From Nocardia testacea NBRC 100365 (lineage in GTDB: Bacteria; Actinomycetota; Actinomycetes; Mycobacteriales; Mycobacteriaceae), in contig NZ_BAGJ01000267.1 in assembly GCF_000308775.1 (NCBI RefSeq), positions 1-64,000 on the forward strand: a stretch of DNA of 64,000 nt, given 5' to 3'. Below, one piece after another: positions 1 through 8,320 of this stretch (the first letter of the stretch is position 1; every line of letters starts with the position of its first letter). Below the pieces are notes generated by a model. The model was not told the origin of the DNA. It made no database searches and worked only from the letters and a program-made list of their open reading frames with translations. The translations under genes and the position numbers were made by a program.

Positions 1-31
1 TTCCGCTGACCGGTCCGGATACGAGGGCACG

Positions 32-961
32 TCAGCCGCGTGGGGCGATCGTGGCCACCGCCGCGCGCAGCCGCTCCGAACGCGGCAGCTGCGCGGTCAT
101 CTCGCTCCAGACCAGGGCGAAGGTGCAGGGTGACAGGTCGGTGACCGGGATATACGCGAGGTCGGGCCGGGGATACAGCCGGGCTGCCGTCGCGGGGACG
201 AAGGCGACCGCCCGGGTGAGCGCCACCGTGCTCAGCAGGGATTCGACTGTGCGGCCGTGGCTTCCGGCGAGCCGGACGCGGGCACCGTCCGGCCGGGGAT
301 CCGCGGTCCAGAACCCGCGGCCCTCGGGGAAGGTGGACGGTGACATCTCCGCGACCGGGTGCTCCGCGAGGTCCGCGAGGCAGAGGGTGGCGCGGGTGGC
401 GAGCGGGTCGGTGGCCGAAAGGCACGCCAGGCGGGGTTCCACCACGAGCGGTTGGGCGTGGAGACCCGCGGGGACCGGGAGATGGACGAAGGCGGCATCG
501 ATTTCGCCGCGTTCGAGGGCGGTCAGCTGCGCGGTGAAGGTATCCAGCACCCGCACCTGCGGCTGCGGGTTCGCGAAGGCGTCCAGCACAGCACGGATCT
601 CCGGTAGCGAGCCGAAACTCTCGCACACCCCGATCCGCAGTGTGTCGTCGCCGGTGGTCAGGTGATATGCCGCGCGGCGCAGGTCGTCGGCGGCGGTCAC
701 CACGCGGCGGGCGTACGGGAGCAGTTCCCGTCCGGCCTCGGTGAGTTCGACGTGTCTGCTCGTGCGCTGGAACACCCGGACTCGTAAGCGGTCCTCCAGC
801 GCGCGGATCTGCTGGCTCAGCGCCGGCTGGGTGAGATAGAGGCGGCGCGCGGCGCGCCCGAAATGCAATTCCTCGGCCAGTGTCAGCAGCAATCGGAGCT
901 GGTGCGGGGTGGGATCGTCGCCGTTCGTCACCGTTGTATCCGAAGAATCGATAACCGGCAT
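32..961 (-). CDS. LysR-family transcriptional regulator
   Basis: LysR-type regulator of 309 residues, the usual family length. The N-terminal winged helix-turn-helix is clear at about residues 20-78 (LRLLLTLAEELHFGRAA, then TQPALSQQIRALE as the recognition helix, LTEAG at the end), followed by a periplasmic-binding-like effector domain. It is divergent from an MFS exporter, the common layout in which the LysR protein controls its neighbour; the effector cannot be read. The ATG at 961 gives ten extra residues before the in-frame GTG at 931. A GATAAC/GTTATC repeat overlaps those codons, so 931 may be the true start. Family certain, target inferred. Confidence 0.92.
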   Translation of the reverse strand: MPVIDSSDTTVTNGDDPTPHQLRLLLTLAEELHFGRAARRLYLTQPALSQQIRALEDRLRVRVFQRTSRHVELTEAGRELLPYARRVVTAADDLRRAAYHLTTGDDTLRIGVCESFGSLPEIRAVLDAFANPQPQVRVLDTFTAQLTALERGEIDAAFVHLPVPAGLHAQPLVVEPRLACLSATDPLATRATLCLADLAEHPVAEMSPSTFPEGRGFWTADPRPDGARVRLAGSHGRTVESLLSTVALTRAVAFVPATAARLYPRPDLAYIPVTDLSPCTFALVWSEMTAQLPRSERLRAAVATIAPRG

Positions 962-967
962 GTTATC
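950..967. promoter_or_regulatory. Inverted repeat, candidate LysR operator
   Basis: GATAAC-N6-GTTATC, perfect 6-bp arms, in the gap between the LysR gene and the MFS exporter. It overlaps the first codons of the ATG-initiated LysR reading frame. Position and symmetry suggest autoregulation and control of the exporter; binding is inferred. Confidence 0.45.
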
Positions 968-1144
968 AATCTACGCCGATGCGAATCGCCGGGTCGTTGC
1001 CGCCGGGTGAAGGCGCGGGGCAAGCTGGGAAGCGGATCCACACCGCGCCGGAATCGACCGGCGCGGTGTTCAGCTGAGCAATCCCCTGTCAACTGCTGTC
1101 GTTTCCGCGCGTGCGGAAACGCAAGAACGGATCGATGGTTCGCT

Positions 1145-2317
1145 GTGCAGCCGAATCTGTTTTCCCTCGTACTCTGTGTTTTCGGAATCACCACCGGTGA
1201 ATTCGTGGTCGCCGGAATCCTGCCCGATATCGCGGATGATCTGGCGGTGTCCGTACCCGCCGCCGGGTTGCTCGTCACCGCCTACGCCGTCGGCATGATC
1301 GTCGGCGGTCCGCTGCTCACCGCGCTCACCGCGCGATTCCGGAGAAAACCGCTGTTGCTGGCACTACTCGCGGTGGCCGTCGCGGGAAACGTGGCGTCGG
1401 CACTGGCGCCGCTGTATGGACTGCTCTTCGTCGCGCGGGTGGTCACCGCCTTCGTGACCGCCACCTTCTTCGCCACCGCGATCGTGGCCGCGACCTCGGC
1501 GCAGCCACCGGAGAAGCAGGGTTCGACGGTCGCGAAACTGGTCCTCGGCATGAACCTGGCGATGGTGCTGGGCGCGCCGCTGGGCACCGTCGTGGGTACC
1601 ACCTACGGCTGGCGGGCCACCTTCGCCGCGATAGCCGCCGTCTGCTTCGCCGGCCTGCTGCTGGTGGCGCGCTGGGTCGCCGATGTGCCCGGCTCGCGGT
1701 CCCCGGTCGCGACCGAGTTGCGGGTGTTCACCGATCGCCGAGTGCAACTCGCCATCGCCGTCACCGCGGTGGGCAATACGGGGGCGCTCATGGTGTTCAC
1801 CTATTTCGCACCGCTGCTCACCGATATCGCCGGGTTCGCGGCCGGAGCCGTACCCGTCCTGCTACTCGTCTACGGGGTCGGCGCCATCACCGGAAATCTG
1901 CTCGGCGGCCGGATCGCCGATCGGGCGCTGTTGTCCTCGCAGCCCGCCATGCTCATGCTGTCGGTGGCGACACTGCTGCTCACCTGGGTGGTCGGTGGGA
2001 TCACCGGCGCTGTCGCGGTGCTGGTTTTCGTCCTGGGGGCCATGGCGTTCGCCGTGGTGCCCGGTATGCAAGCGCGCATCCTGCAGACCGCCACCGGCGC
2101 ACCCACGCTCGCGATCGCGGTGAACGCTTCGGCCTACCAGCTCGCGGCGGCCGCGGCGGGTTGGCTCGGCGGCCGCACCATGGACGCCGCCGGACTGCGG
2201 CACATCTATCCGGTCGCCGCGGCGGTGACGGCTGCCGGGGCGGTGCTGAGCGGGATGATCTGGTATCGGGAGCGCGGGGTGCCCGCCACGCCCGGCGAGG
2301 TCGCCGTTCGTGGATGA
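1145..2317 (+). CDS. MFS efflux transporter (DHA1, AraJ/Cmx-like)
   Basis: Major facilitator superfamily drug or sugar exporter, about 390 residues with some 12 hydrophobic helices, the normal DHA1 size. The conserved loop after helix 2 is visible (GGPLLTALTARFRRKPLLL), and helix 1 begins at once after the start (LFSLVLCVFGITTGEFVVAGILPDIA written in part). I chose GTG at 1145 because the in-frame sequence further upstream is low-complexity and not membrane-like. It is divergent from the LysR gene, which probably controls it. The substrate is unknown; chloramphenicol, arabinose-type sugars or another small amphiphile are possible from the subfamily. Confidence 0.88.
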   Translation: MQPNLFSLVLCVFGITTGEFVVAGILPDIADDLAVSVPAAGLLVTAYAVGMIVGGPLLTALTARFRRKPLLLALLAVAVAGNVASALAPLYGLLFVARVVTAFVTATFFATAIVAATSAQPPEKQGSTVAKLVLGMNLAMVLGAPLGTVVGTTYGWRATFAAIAAVCFAGLLLVARWVADVPGSRSPVATELRVFTDRRVQLAIAVTAVGNTGALMVFTYFAPLLTDIAGFAAGAVPVLLLVYGVGAITGNLLGGRIADRALLSSQPAMLMLSVATLLLTWVVGGITGAVAVLVFVLGAMAFAVVPGMQARILQTATGAPTLAIAVNASAYQLAAAAAGWLGGRTMDAAGLRHIYPVAAAVTAAGAVLSGMIWYRERGVPATPGEVAVRG

Positions 2318-2435
2318 GGCGGTCCGTTCCGGCTCCACGCGATCACCCGGCGTTGCCGGGCCCGCCCGCCGGCGCCGCGCGCGCCGGAGCCCCTCAGACG
2401 ACATCGAGGGCGGGAGCTGCGGTGGCGCGGCCGCG

Positions 2436-3410
2436 TCACCTGTCGGCCAGTACCAGCGCGAACCGTTGGGCGGGGTCGGTCCAGGCATGGCGCATGCGGA
2501 ACCCGGCGGCAGCCAGCTCGGCGCGGAGGCCGGGCACCCGGAACTGCGCCGAGATCTCCGTGCGCAACTGCTCGCCGGCGGCGAAATCGACCACGAGACC
2601 CAGATCGGGGATCGTCACCCGCATCGCCTCGGTGGCCGCCAGGCGCATTTCGATCCATTCCAGATCCGGGTCCCATACCGCGAGATGAGCGAATGCGAGC
2701 GGATCGAAATCGGCGCCGAGCCGGTCGTTCAGGACGTGCAACATATTGCGGTTGAACTCCGCGGTCACCCCGGCGGCGTCGTCGTAGGCCGAAATCATCA
2801 CGGCGGGGTCGGTGACCAGCCCCACCCCGACGAGCAACTGTTCGCCGGGAGCGAGCACCCGGTGCAGCTCGCCGAGGAATGCGGTGCGTTCGAACGGCGG
2901 CAGATTTCCCAGGGTGCCGCCGAGCAGCGCGACCAGCCGGCGGCCGCCGTGTGGAAGTGCGGCGAGCATGGTGGTGAAATCGCTGACGACGCCGTGTACG
3001 GCCAGATGCGGGAATTGGCCGCTGGTCCAATCGGCCGCGGCCCGTAACGCGGTTTCGGAGACATCCTGTGGCACGTAGGAGCACAACGAGCCGTGGGCGG
3101 TGAGAGCGTTCAGCAACAGCCGGGACTTCTCGGAGGAACCCGAACCCAATTCGACCAGTTCGGTCGCGCCCGAGGCGTACCGGGCGATCTCATCGGCCGC
3201 GGTACGCAACAATTCGCGTTCGGTGCGGGCGGGGTAGTACTCCGGCAGCCCGGTGATGAGGTCGAACAGAGCGTTTCCGCGGGCGTCGTAGAACCATTTC
3301 GGCGGAAGCCATTTCCGCGGGCCGGACAGACCCCAGAGCACATCGGTGCGCAACTGCTCGCGCAGATCGGCGTCGGTGAGCTGGATATCGAAGGTAGGTG
3401 CGAAAGCCAT
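2436..3410 (-). CDS. egtD: L-histidine N-alpha-methyltransferase EgtD
   Basis: EgtD trimethylates histidine to hercynine with SAM, the committed step of ergothioneine synthesis. The 324-residue product matches the family length. Landmarks are FYDARGNALFDLITGLPEYY (residues 40-59, histidine pocket), the SAM loop GSGSSEKSR (89-97) and GEQLRTEISAQF near the C-terminus. The ATG at 3410 fits the family N-terminus; a longer in-frame extension is low-complexity. In mycobacteria egtD sits in an egtABCDE cluster, but no egtA, B, C or E is near here. The neighbour across the gap is a divergent exported amidohydrolase. Identification is secure; whether this is the only egtD in the genome is unknown. Confidence 0.93.
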   Translation of the reverse strand: MAFAPTFDIQLTDADLREQLRTDVLWGLSGPRKWLPPKWFYDARGNALFDLITGLPEYYPARTERELLRTAADEIARYASGATELVELGSGSSEKSRLLLNALTAHGSLCSYVPQDVSETALRAAADWTSGQFPHLAVHGVVSDFTTMLAALPHGGRRLVALLGGTLGNLPPFERTAFLGELHRVLAPGEQLLVGVGLVTDPAVMISAYDDAAGVTAEFNRNMLHVLNDRLGADFDPLAFAHLAVWDPDLEWIEMRLAATEAMRVTIPDLGLVVDFAAGEQLRTEISAQFRVPGLRAELAAAGFRMRHAWTDPAQRFALVLADR

Positions 3411-3557
3411 GGGATCCCTCTCTGTTCCGCGGCCGTCGTCGTGAAAGTTAGGGCAATGGCGGCGGCGGGACATCCGCCATTTCCGGCGGAATATCCGCAC
3501 TCGCGCGGACCGGGCCGGCCGAGGCACCGCGGGAGGCGTGGCCGGTAGCCGTCATGA

Positions 3558-3573
3558 TGTGATCTGCATCACT
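3558..3573. promoter_or_regulatory. CRP/GlxR-like site in the egtD-amidohydrolase gap
   Basis: TGTGA-TCTGCA-TCACT matches the TGTGA-N6-TCACA consensus of CRP/GlxR-type regulators of actinobacteria at all but the last base. It lies in the 374-bp gap between the divergent egtD and amidohydrolase genes, which otherwise holds nothing I can recognise. Function is inferred from the match alone. Confidence 0.5.
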
Positions 3574-3784
3574 GCACATCACGCTCTCGGTGCCCGCCGG
3601 GTCTTTGGTGGAAACCCCTGAGGAGTCCAGTGATGATCCAGATACCGAAGCCCGGCATACCGGGCCACCACGACCGCCCTGGCTCTGTCGGGCGAACTCA
3701 CGCGGTACGTAGGCCGGCGCATACGGCTCCGGTGGGCCGTGCCGGCCGCGTCGTCGCAGAGGTGCCGGAACTGGATGTCGCGCG

Positions 3785-5038
3785 TTGAGCGGGATCGACC
3801 GGCGGCGGTTCATCGGCAACACCCTCGCTTTCGCCGCGGCCACGGCTGCGGTGAGCTGTGGGTCCACGTCCGGGGCCCCGGCCGCCCCGCGGCACCGCAC
3901 CCTCGTGCGCGGTGCCCAGGTCTTCGATGGCGACCGGGTGCGGTCCGGAACCGATGTGCTGATCGTCGGGGACACCCTCGCCGAACCGGACGGCGCGCCC
4001 GTCGACACGGTGGTCGACGGTACCGGCAAGACTTTGCTTCCGGGCCTGATCGATGCCCACACCCATGTCTTCGAAGGCGGTCTCGCGCAAGCGCTCACCT
4101 TCGGGGTCACCACCGAACTGGATATGTTCTGTCCGCCGACCGTGTTGCCCGCACAGCGGCATCTGGCCGCCACCCGCGACGATGTGGCCGATCTGCGCAG
4201 CGCCGGCACCCTCGCGACCGCCACCGGTGGACATCCGACCCAGCTGATCGCGCTCATGGGCGCGGCCGGCATTCCGGGTATCACCGCGGATACGAAGGTC
4301 GACACCATCGATTCGCCGGCGCGAGCGGTGGATTTCGTGTCCGCCCGGGTCCGTGAGGGGGCGGATTACTTCAAAATCGTCATCGACGACGGAACAGTCC
4401 ACAACACACGGCTGCCGGTGCCGGATATCGCGACTCTCACCGCGCTGGCCGACGCGGCACACCGGGCGGGGCTGCTGGTCATCGCTCACGCGATCACCGC
4501 CCGGGAAACCGAGATCGCGCTCGATATAGGAGCCGATGGGCTGGCGCACGTCTGGTCCGATCTGTGCCCGGGTGACCGGGCCGCCGATCGGCTGGCCGAG
4601 AAAGTCCGCGCCGCGGACGTCTTCGTGGTGAGCACCCTGGCGTACTTCGAGGCCGGCACCGAGGGGCGGGCGGCGGGCAGTGGCTGCGCGCCGCCGGGAT
4701 CGGTGACCGCTGCGCTGGCCGCGGCGCGGGCACTGCACACGGCCGGGGTGCCGTTGCTCGCCGGGACCGACGCCACCCCCTTCGACCCGCCGCACGGGTC
4801 CGCGCTGCATCGGGAACTGGTGCTGCTCACCGAGGCCGGGCTCGACAACCGGGCGGCACTCGCCGCGGCGACCAGCGGGCCGGCCCGTTGTTTCGGGCTG
4901 ACCGATCGGGGCCGGATCGCCCCGGGGCTGCGCGCGGACCTGTTGCTGGTCGACGGAGATCCGCTCGGCGATATCTCCGTCACCCGCGATATCGCCGATG
5001 TCTGGCGGCGCGGTGTCCGGCAGGAGCGGCGCGGATGA
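3785..5038 (+). CDS. Exported amidohydrolase (imidazolonepropionase/prolidase-like)
   Basis: Metal-dependent amidohydrolase of 417 residues. The N-terminus is a twin-arginine lipoprotein-like leader: DRRRFIG, a hydrophobic Ala-rich stretch, then AVSC as a possible lipobox. The TIM-barrel hallmarks follow: DAHTHVF (about residues 89-95), a Lys in DYFKIVID, IAHAI, LAGTDATPF with the late catalytic Asp, and the closing beta-sandwich ending in LLLVDGDPLGDI. TTG at 3785 is the only start that keeps the Tat leader. It is followed by a cupin and an ECF41 sigma gene in the same direction. The substrate is unknown; families of this type act on cyclic amides or Xaa-Pro dipeptides. Extracytoplasmic location is inferred from the leader. 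Confidence 0.82.
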   Translation: MSGIDRRRFIGNTLAFAAATAAVSCGSTSGAPAAPRHRTLVRGAQVFDGDRVRSGTDVLIVGDTLAEPDGAPVDTVVDGTGKTLLPGLIDAHTHVFEGGLAQALTFGVTTELDMFCPPTVLPAQRHLAATRDDVADLRSAGTLATATGGHPTQLIALMGAAGIPGITADTKVDTIDSPARAVDFVSARVREGADYFKIVIDDGTVHNTRLPVPDIATLTALADAAHRAGLLVIAHAITARETEIALDIGADGLAHVWSDLCPGDRAADRLAEKVRAADVFVVSTLAYFEAGTEGRAAGSGCAPPGSVTAALAAARALHTAGVPLLAGTDATPFDPPHGSALHRELVLLTEAGLDNRAALAAATSGPARCFGLTDRGRIAPGLRADLLLVDGDPLGDISVTRDIADVWRRGVRQERRG

Positions 5039-5094
5039 GCGCCGGGCCGGTCGGCCGAAACCGTGACCCACGACCGAACGAACAGGAGAAACGA

Positions 5095-5697
5095 ATGAAC
5101 CCGAGCGATCGGGAGCCGGCGCTACTGGTTCGCGCCGCCGAGGCCGAACGGCTGGACACGATGGGTGTGTGGCTCTACGCCGACCACGAGACGACCCGGG
5201 GGCGGTTCAGCGCCAACAGAACATTTCTTCCAGCCGGGGCCGAAGGGCCGCCGCCGCATTTCCACACCGGGTCGGCGGAACTGTTCTTCGTCCTGGCCGG
5301 AACGTTGCGGGTGCTGGCCGGAGACGAGATCGTCGACTTGGCGGCGCGCGATTTCCTGCTGATCCCTCCGTATATGCCGCACGCGTGGGCGGCGACCGCG
5401 GACGGCCCCGCGCACGTGCTGGTGACCTTCACCCCGGGGATCGAGCGATTCGAGTACTTTCGGCTCGGCGACCGGATACGCCAGGGTGCGGCCGATCCCC
5501 GCGAAATCCTCGACACGCAGGACAGGTTCGACAACCATTTCGTGGACAGCGTTGTCTGGCACCGGGATCGCACCGGTGATGACCGCCCGGCCCTGGGCAC
5601 GCGAGAACACCGGGCCGAATTCCTGTCGAGCGAGGTGCTGCGGCACCGGGACCCGCATTCCGGTACGACCGCGGCGGAAAGTGGTGGAGGCGAGTGA
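5095..5697 (+). CDS. Cupin-domain protein
   Basis: Single-domain cupin of 200 residues. The first cupin motif is PPPHFHTGSAELFFVLAGTL (about residues 51-70), with the two His and the Glu that bind metal. The second part is MPHAWAATADGPAHVL. A clean ribosome site (AGGAGAAA) precedes the ATG at 5095; an earlier in-frame start would overlap the amidohydrolase heavily. It lies 56 bp after that gene and 72 bp before the ECF41 sigma gene. The enzymatic or sensor role cannot be told from sequence. Many such cupins in actinobacteria are of unknown function. Confidence 0.83.
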   Translation: MNPSDREPALLVRAAEAERLDTMGVWLYADHETTRGRFSANRTFLPAGAEGPPPHFHTGSAELFFVLAGTLRVLAGDEIVDLAARDFLLIPPYMPHAWAATADGPAHVLVTFTPGIERFEYFRLGDRIRQGAADPREILDTQDRFDNHFVDSVVWHRDRTGDDRPALGTREHRAEFLSSEVLRHRDPHSGTTAAESGGGE

Positions 5698-5769
5698 GAT
5701 GCACGGCGTCGCAACACGCTTCGCCCGCGGGATGGGACCCGGGCAGCGCACGGCCGAGAGGGCGCGACC

Positions 5770-6684
5770 GTGACCGGGTCCGCGCGGGATCGGGACACCG
5801 ATATGGACGTGGCGGCCGATATGTTTCTGGGCTACCGCGAACTGTTGTTCTCGGTGGTCTACACGATGCTCGGTACGGTGGCCGACACCGAGGACGTGTT
5901 GCAGGAGGTGTGGTTGGCCTGGATCCGGCGGGCCGGCGGGTCCGGCGCTGCTCCGATCGACAACCCGCGGGCCTATCTGACCAGGATGGCGGTGAACCAC
6001 GCACTGGTGCGCCGAGAGGCGCTGAGCAGACGGCGCGAAGAGTACATCGGTCAGTGGCTGCCCGAACCGCTGGTCGCCGCATCCGGTGACGAGGGGCCCG
6101 ACGCAGTGCTGCGCGCCGAGGCTTTCTCGATGGCCGTCATGGTGGTCCTGGAATCGCTGACTCCGCTGGAACGGGCGGTTTTCGTGCTCAACGAGGTGTT
6201 CGGGTACCGGCACACCGAGATCGCCGAGATGCTCGATCGCGCCCCGGCCGCGGTGCGCCAGATCGCCCACCGGGCCCGCGAACACGTGCAGGCGCGCCGA
6301 CCGCGTACCCGGGCCCATCCGCGCGAGTGCCGCGAGGTGACCGAACGGTTCGTCGTCGCGGCGATGGGCGGTGATATCGAGGAGTTGCTGGCGGTGCTCG
6401 CGCCGGATGTCACTCTGTGGACCGACGGTGGTGACAAGGGGCCGCGCACCAGTCTGCGGCCGGTGCGCGGCGCACCGGCGGTGGCCGAGCTTTTCGCGAA
6501 TATCGCCCGGCGGGGACTGGCCGATGTCCAGGTGCGCCGGCGTACGGTCAGCGGCGACCCGGGGGCGGTCGTATTCAGCGGTGGATCGCCCCTGGCGGTG
6601 ATCGTGCTGGACATCGCCGCCGATCGAACCGTCGCCGGGATCTACTCGGTCACCAACCCGGACAAACTCGGCTACATTGCGTGA
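5770..6684 (+). CDS. ECF41-type RNA polymerase sigma factor (SigJ-like)
   Basis: Extracytoplasmic-function sigma factor of 304 residues. Region 2 is at the N-terminus (GYRELLFSVVYTMLGTVADTEDVLQEVWLAW) shown here only in part as DTEDVLQEVWLAW. Region 4 is LTPLERAVFVLNEVFGY...EIAEMLDRAPAAVRQIAHRAR. The C-terminal half is a SnoaL/NTF2-like domain. ECF41 factors carry DGGGK and NPDKL in that domain; here DGGDK (around residue 220) and NPDKL (near the end) are present. In this group the C-terminal extension itself tunes activity and there is no classical anti-sigma factor, in line with none being found nearby. GTG at 5770 is the start; the ATG at 5803 is an alternative. Its usual partner oxidoreductase is absent. 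Confidence 0.9.
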   Translation: MTGSARDRDTDMDVAADMFLGYRELLFSVVYTMLGTVADTEDVLQEVWLAWIRRAGGSGAAPIDNPRAYLTRMAVNHALVRREALSRRREEYIGQWLPEPLVAASGDEGPDAVLRAEAFSMAVMVVLESLTPLERAVFVLNEVFGYRHTEIAEMLDRAPAAVRQIAHRAREHVQARRPRTRAHPRECREVTERFVVAAMGGDIEELLAVLAPDVTLWTDGGDKGPRTSLRPVRGAPAVAELFANIARRGLADVQVRRRTVSGDPGAVVFSGGSPLAVIVLDIAADRTVAGIYSVTNPDKLGYIA

Positions 6685-7392
6685 GCTAACAATAGGCAAT
6701 CTACTGTCGCGGGCCGGTGGTGCGGGCTTCGACTTTGCTTATTGGCCGTTCAAATGGCATTTGGTCGACCCGTGGCCGTTCCGCAACCTCTCCTTCGCTT
6801 GACACCCGTAAGCCGGGAGGAGATATTGGCTACTGGTCGGACAATGATCGGATATCGCCGCAGAACGCACGCACCGCTCCTGGACAGGAGAGAGGGATGC
6901 CGCTTTTCTCGCCGGATTCTCCGCCCGTATCCGCGATATATCCGCCCGGGCAGCATGTCCCGGAGCGGACGAGCCGGTCGTGCATCGAGTGCCGGGCGGT
7001 GAGTCCCATCGCCGGATCCGGCGGACGGCCCTTCGGCGGGCGCGGTACCGCGACGAGCGGTACTGCCCGGAACTGAACCCATCGGCGGCTCGCAGGCCCG
7101 GGTGGACTTCGCGTACGCCCGGTGCGCGTCCGCCGACTGCCCGCGACCGGCGGGGCGGCTCACCCGGGCCGGCCCGCCGGTCCACCACTTGACCCCGGGT
7201 TCCGGGATTGCTGCCGTGACCGCGGTCCACAGGAGTGGTCGCGCACGCCGGCGGCTGCCGGATATCCGATGCCATGTGCACCGCGCCTTTCGGGCCGATC
7301 GGCGGATCACCGGGCTGCGCCCGGATCGCCCATGGGCAGGAGTGGCGAGCCGAGCGGCTCCTCACCTGCGCAGGCCCCGCTAGCCTGGTGGT
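6685..7392. other. 708-bp gap with no recognisable gene
   Basis: Between the sigma factor and the AraC gene. Open frames on both strands here are Arg/Pro/Gly-rich and resemble no family. The first 200 bases are less GC-rich than the surroundings and contain a GGGAGGAGA stretch (about 6816-6825) like an orphan ribosome site, so a decayed gene is possible. I see no tRNA or repeat. Confidence 0.4.
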
Positions 7393-8268
7393 GTGCAGGT
7401 GAGTTCGTCCGACAGCGATACGGGTGTCGAGTGGGAGATCGGGCCACCGTCGCGTGTCGTGCCGGGGCGCCGGGCGGCGATGATCGGCTTCCGTGACCAC
7501 AGCGCGTCCGGTCTGGACCTGCGGGTCGCCGATATCCCGGCGGTCACCGTGGTGGTCGAATTCGGAGGTGGTGGGCTCGGCGTCGAAGGCCCGGGCGGCC
7601 GGCGGCGACTCACCGCCTTCGTCGCGGGCTGCGCCAGTGGTGTCATGCGGGTCAGTGGTGACCGGCCCGCCTGTGTCGAGGTGCGGCTGTCGCCGGTCCA
7701 GGCGTACTCGCTGCTGGGGGCGGCGCCCGCCGAGTTGGACGGGACCGTTGTCGAGCTGACCGATCTGTGGGGAGCGCGGGCGCGGCAGTTGCGGGAACGG
7801 CTCGCCGCCGCCGCGACCTGGGAACAGCGGTTCGCGCTCATGGAGGCGGCTCTGGCCGGACGCGACGATCCGGCCCGGGCGGTGGACCCGGAGGTGGCAG
7901 TCAGCTGGCAGCGCATCGTCACGAGTCGCGGGCAGGTCCGGGTCGGTGAACTCGCCGAAGCGTGTGGGTGGAGCCGGAAACGGTTGTGGGCGCGATTCGA
8001 CGCCCAGATCGGGCTGACTCCCAAACGGGCCGCGATGCTGGTCCGGTTCCGGCACGCGGTCGACGGGCTGGTGGCCGGCGGGTCCGCCGCCGATATCGCC
8101 GCGTCCTGTGGGTATACCGATCAGTCCCATCTCGGCCGGGATATGTCGAGCTTTGTCGGTGTCACGCCCGCGACGCTGACGCGCAAGGTACTGAACCCGT
8201 TCTCGATGCGCCGCCACCAGGCGTGGGGAACATTCTTCCTAGATCGCCCCGACCCCGCCGTTCAATAG
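7393..8268 (+). CDS. AraC-family transcriptional regulator
   Basis: AraC-type regulator of 291 residues. The C-terminal double helix-turn-helix is clear: RVGELAEACGWSRKRLWARF, then SAADIAASCGYTDQSHLGRD and FVGVTPATL (about residues 185-270). The N-terminal half resembles the sensor part of regulators that have a DUF6597-like region. GTG at 7393 is the start. The alpha/beta hydrolase gene starts 52 bp after its end in the same direction, so the two may be co-transcribed and the regulator may control the hydrolase. The long reading frame antisense to this gene is a GC shadow. Confidence 0.88.
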   Translation: MQVSSSDSDTGVEWEIGPPSRVVPGRRAAMIGFRDHSASGLDLRVADIPAVTVVVEFGGGGLGVEGPGGRRRLTAFVAGCASGVMRVSGDRPACVEVRLSPVQAYSLLGAAPAELDGTVVELTDLWGARARQLRERLAAAATWEQRFALMEAALAGRDDPARAVDPEVAVSWQRIVTSRGQVRVGELAEACGWSRKRLWARFDAQIGLTPKRAAMLVRFRHAVDGLVAGGSAADIAASCGYTDQSHLGRDMSSFVGVTPATLTRKVLNPFSMRRHQAWGTFFLDRPDPAVQ

Positions 8269-8320
8269 TGGGTCCGCGCCGGCCGGATCCTCCGGCGCGA
8301 TTCGCCGGAAGGAAGAGTCG

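Noticed and set aside
6739..8217. Long minus-strand open frame opposite the AraC gene
   Set aside because: Arg/Pro/His-rich with no motif; the plus strand encodes a clear AraC regulator. Typical GC shadow.
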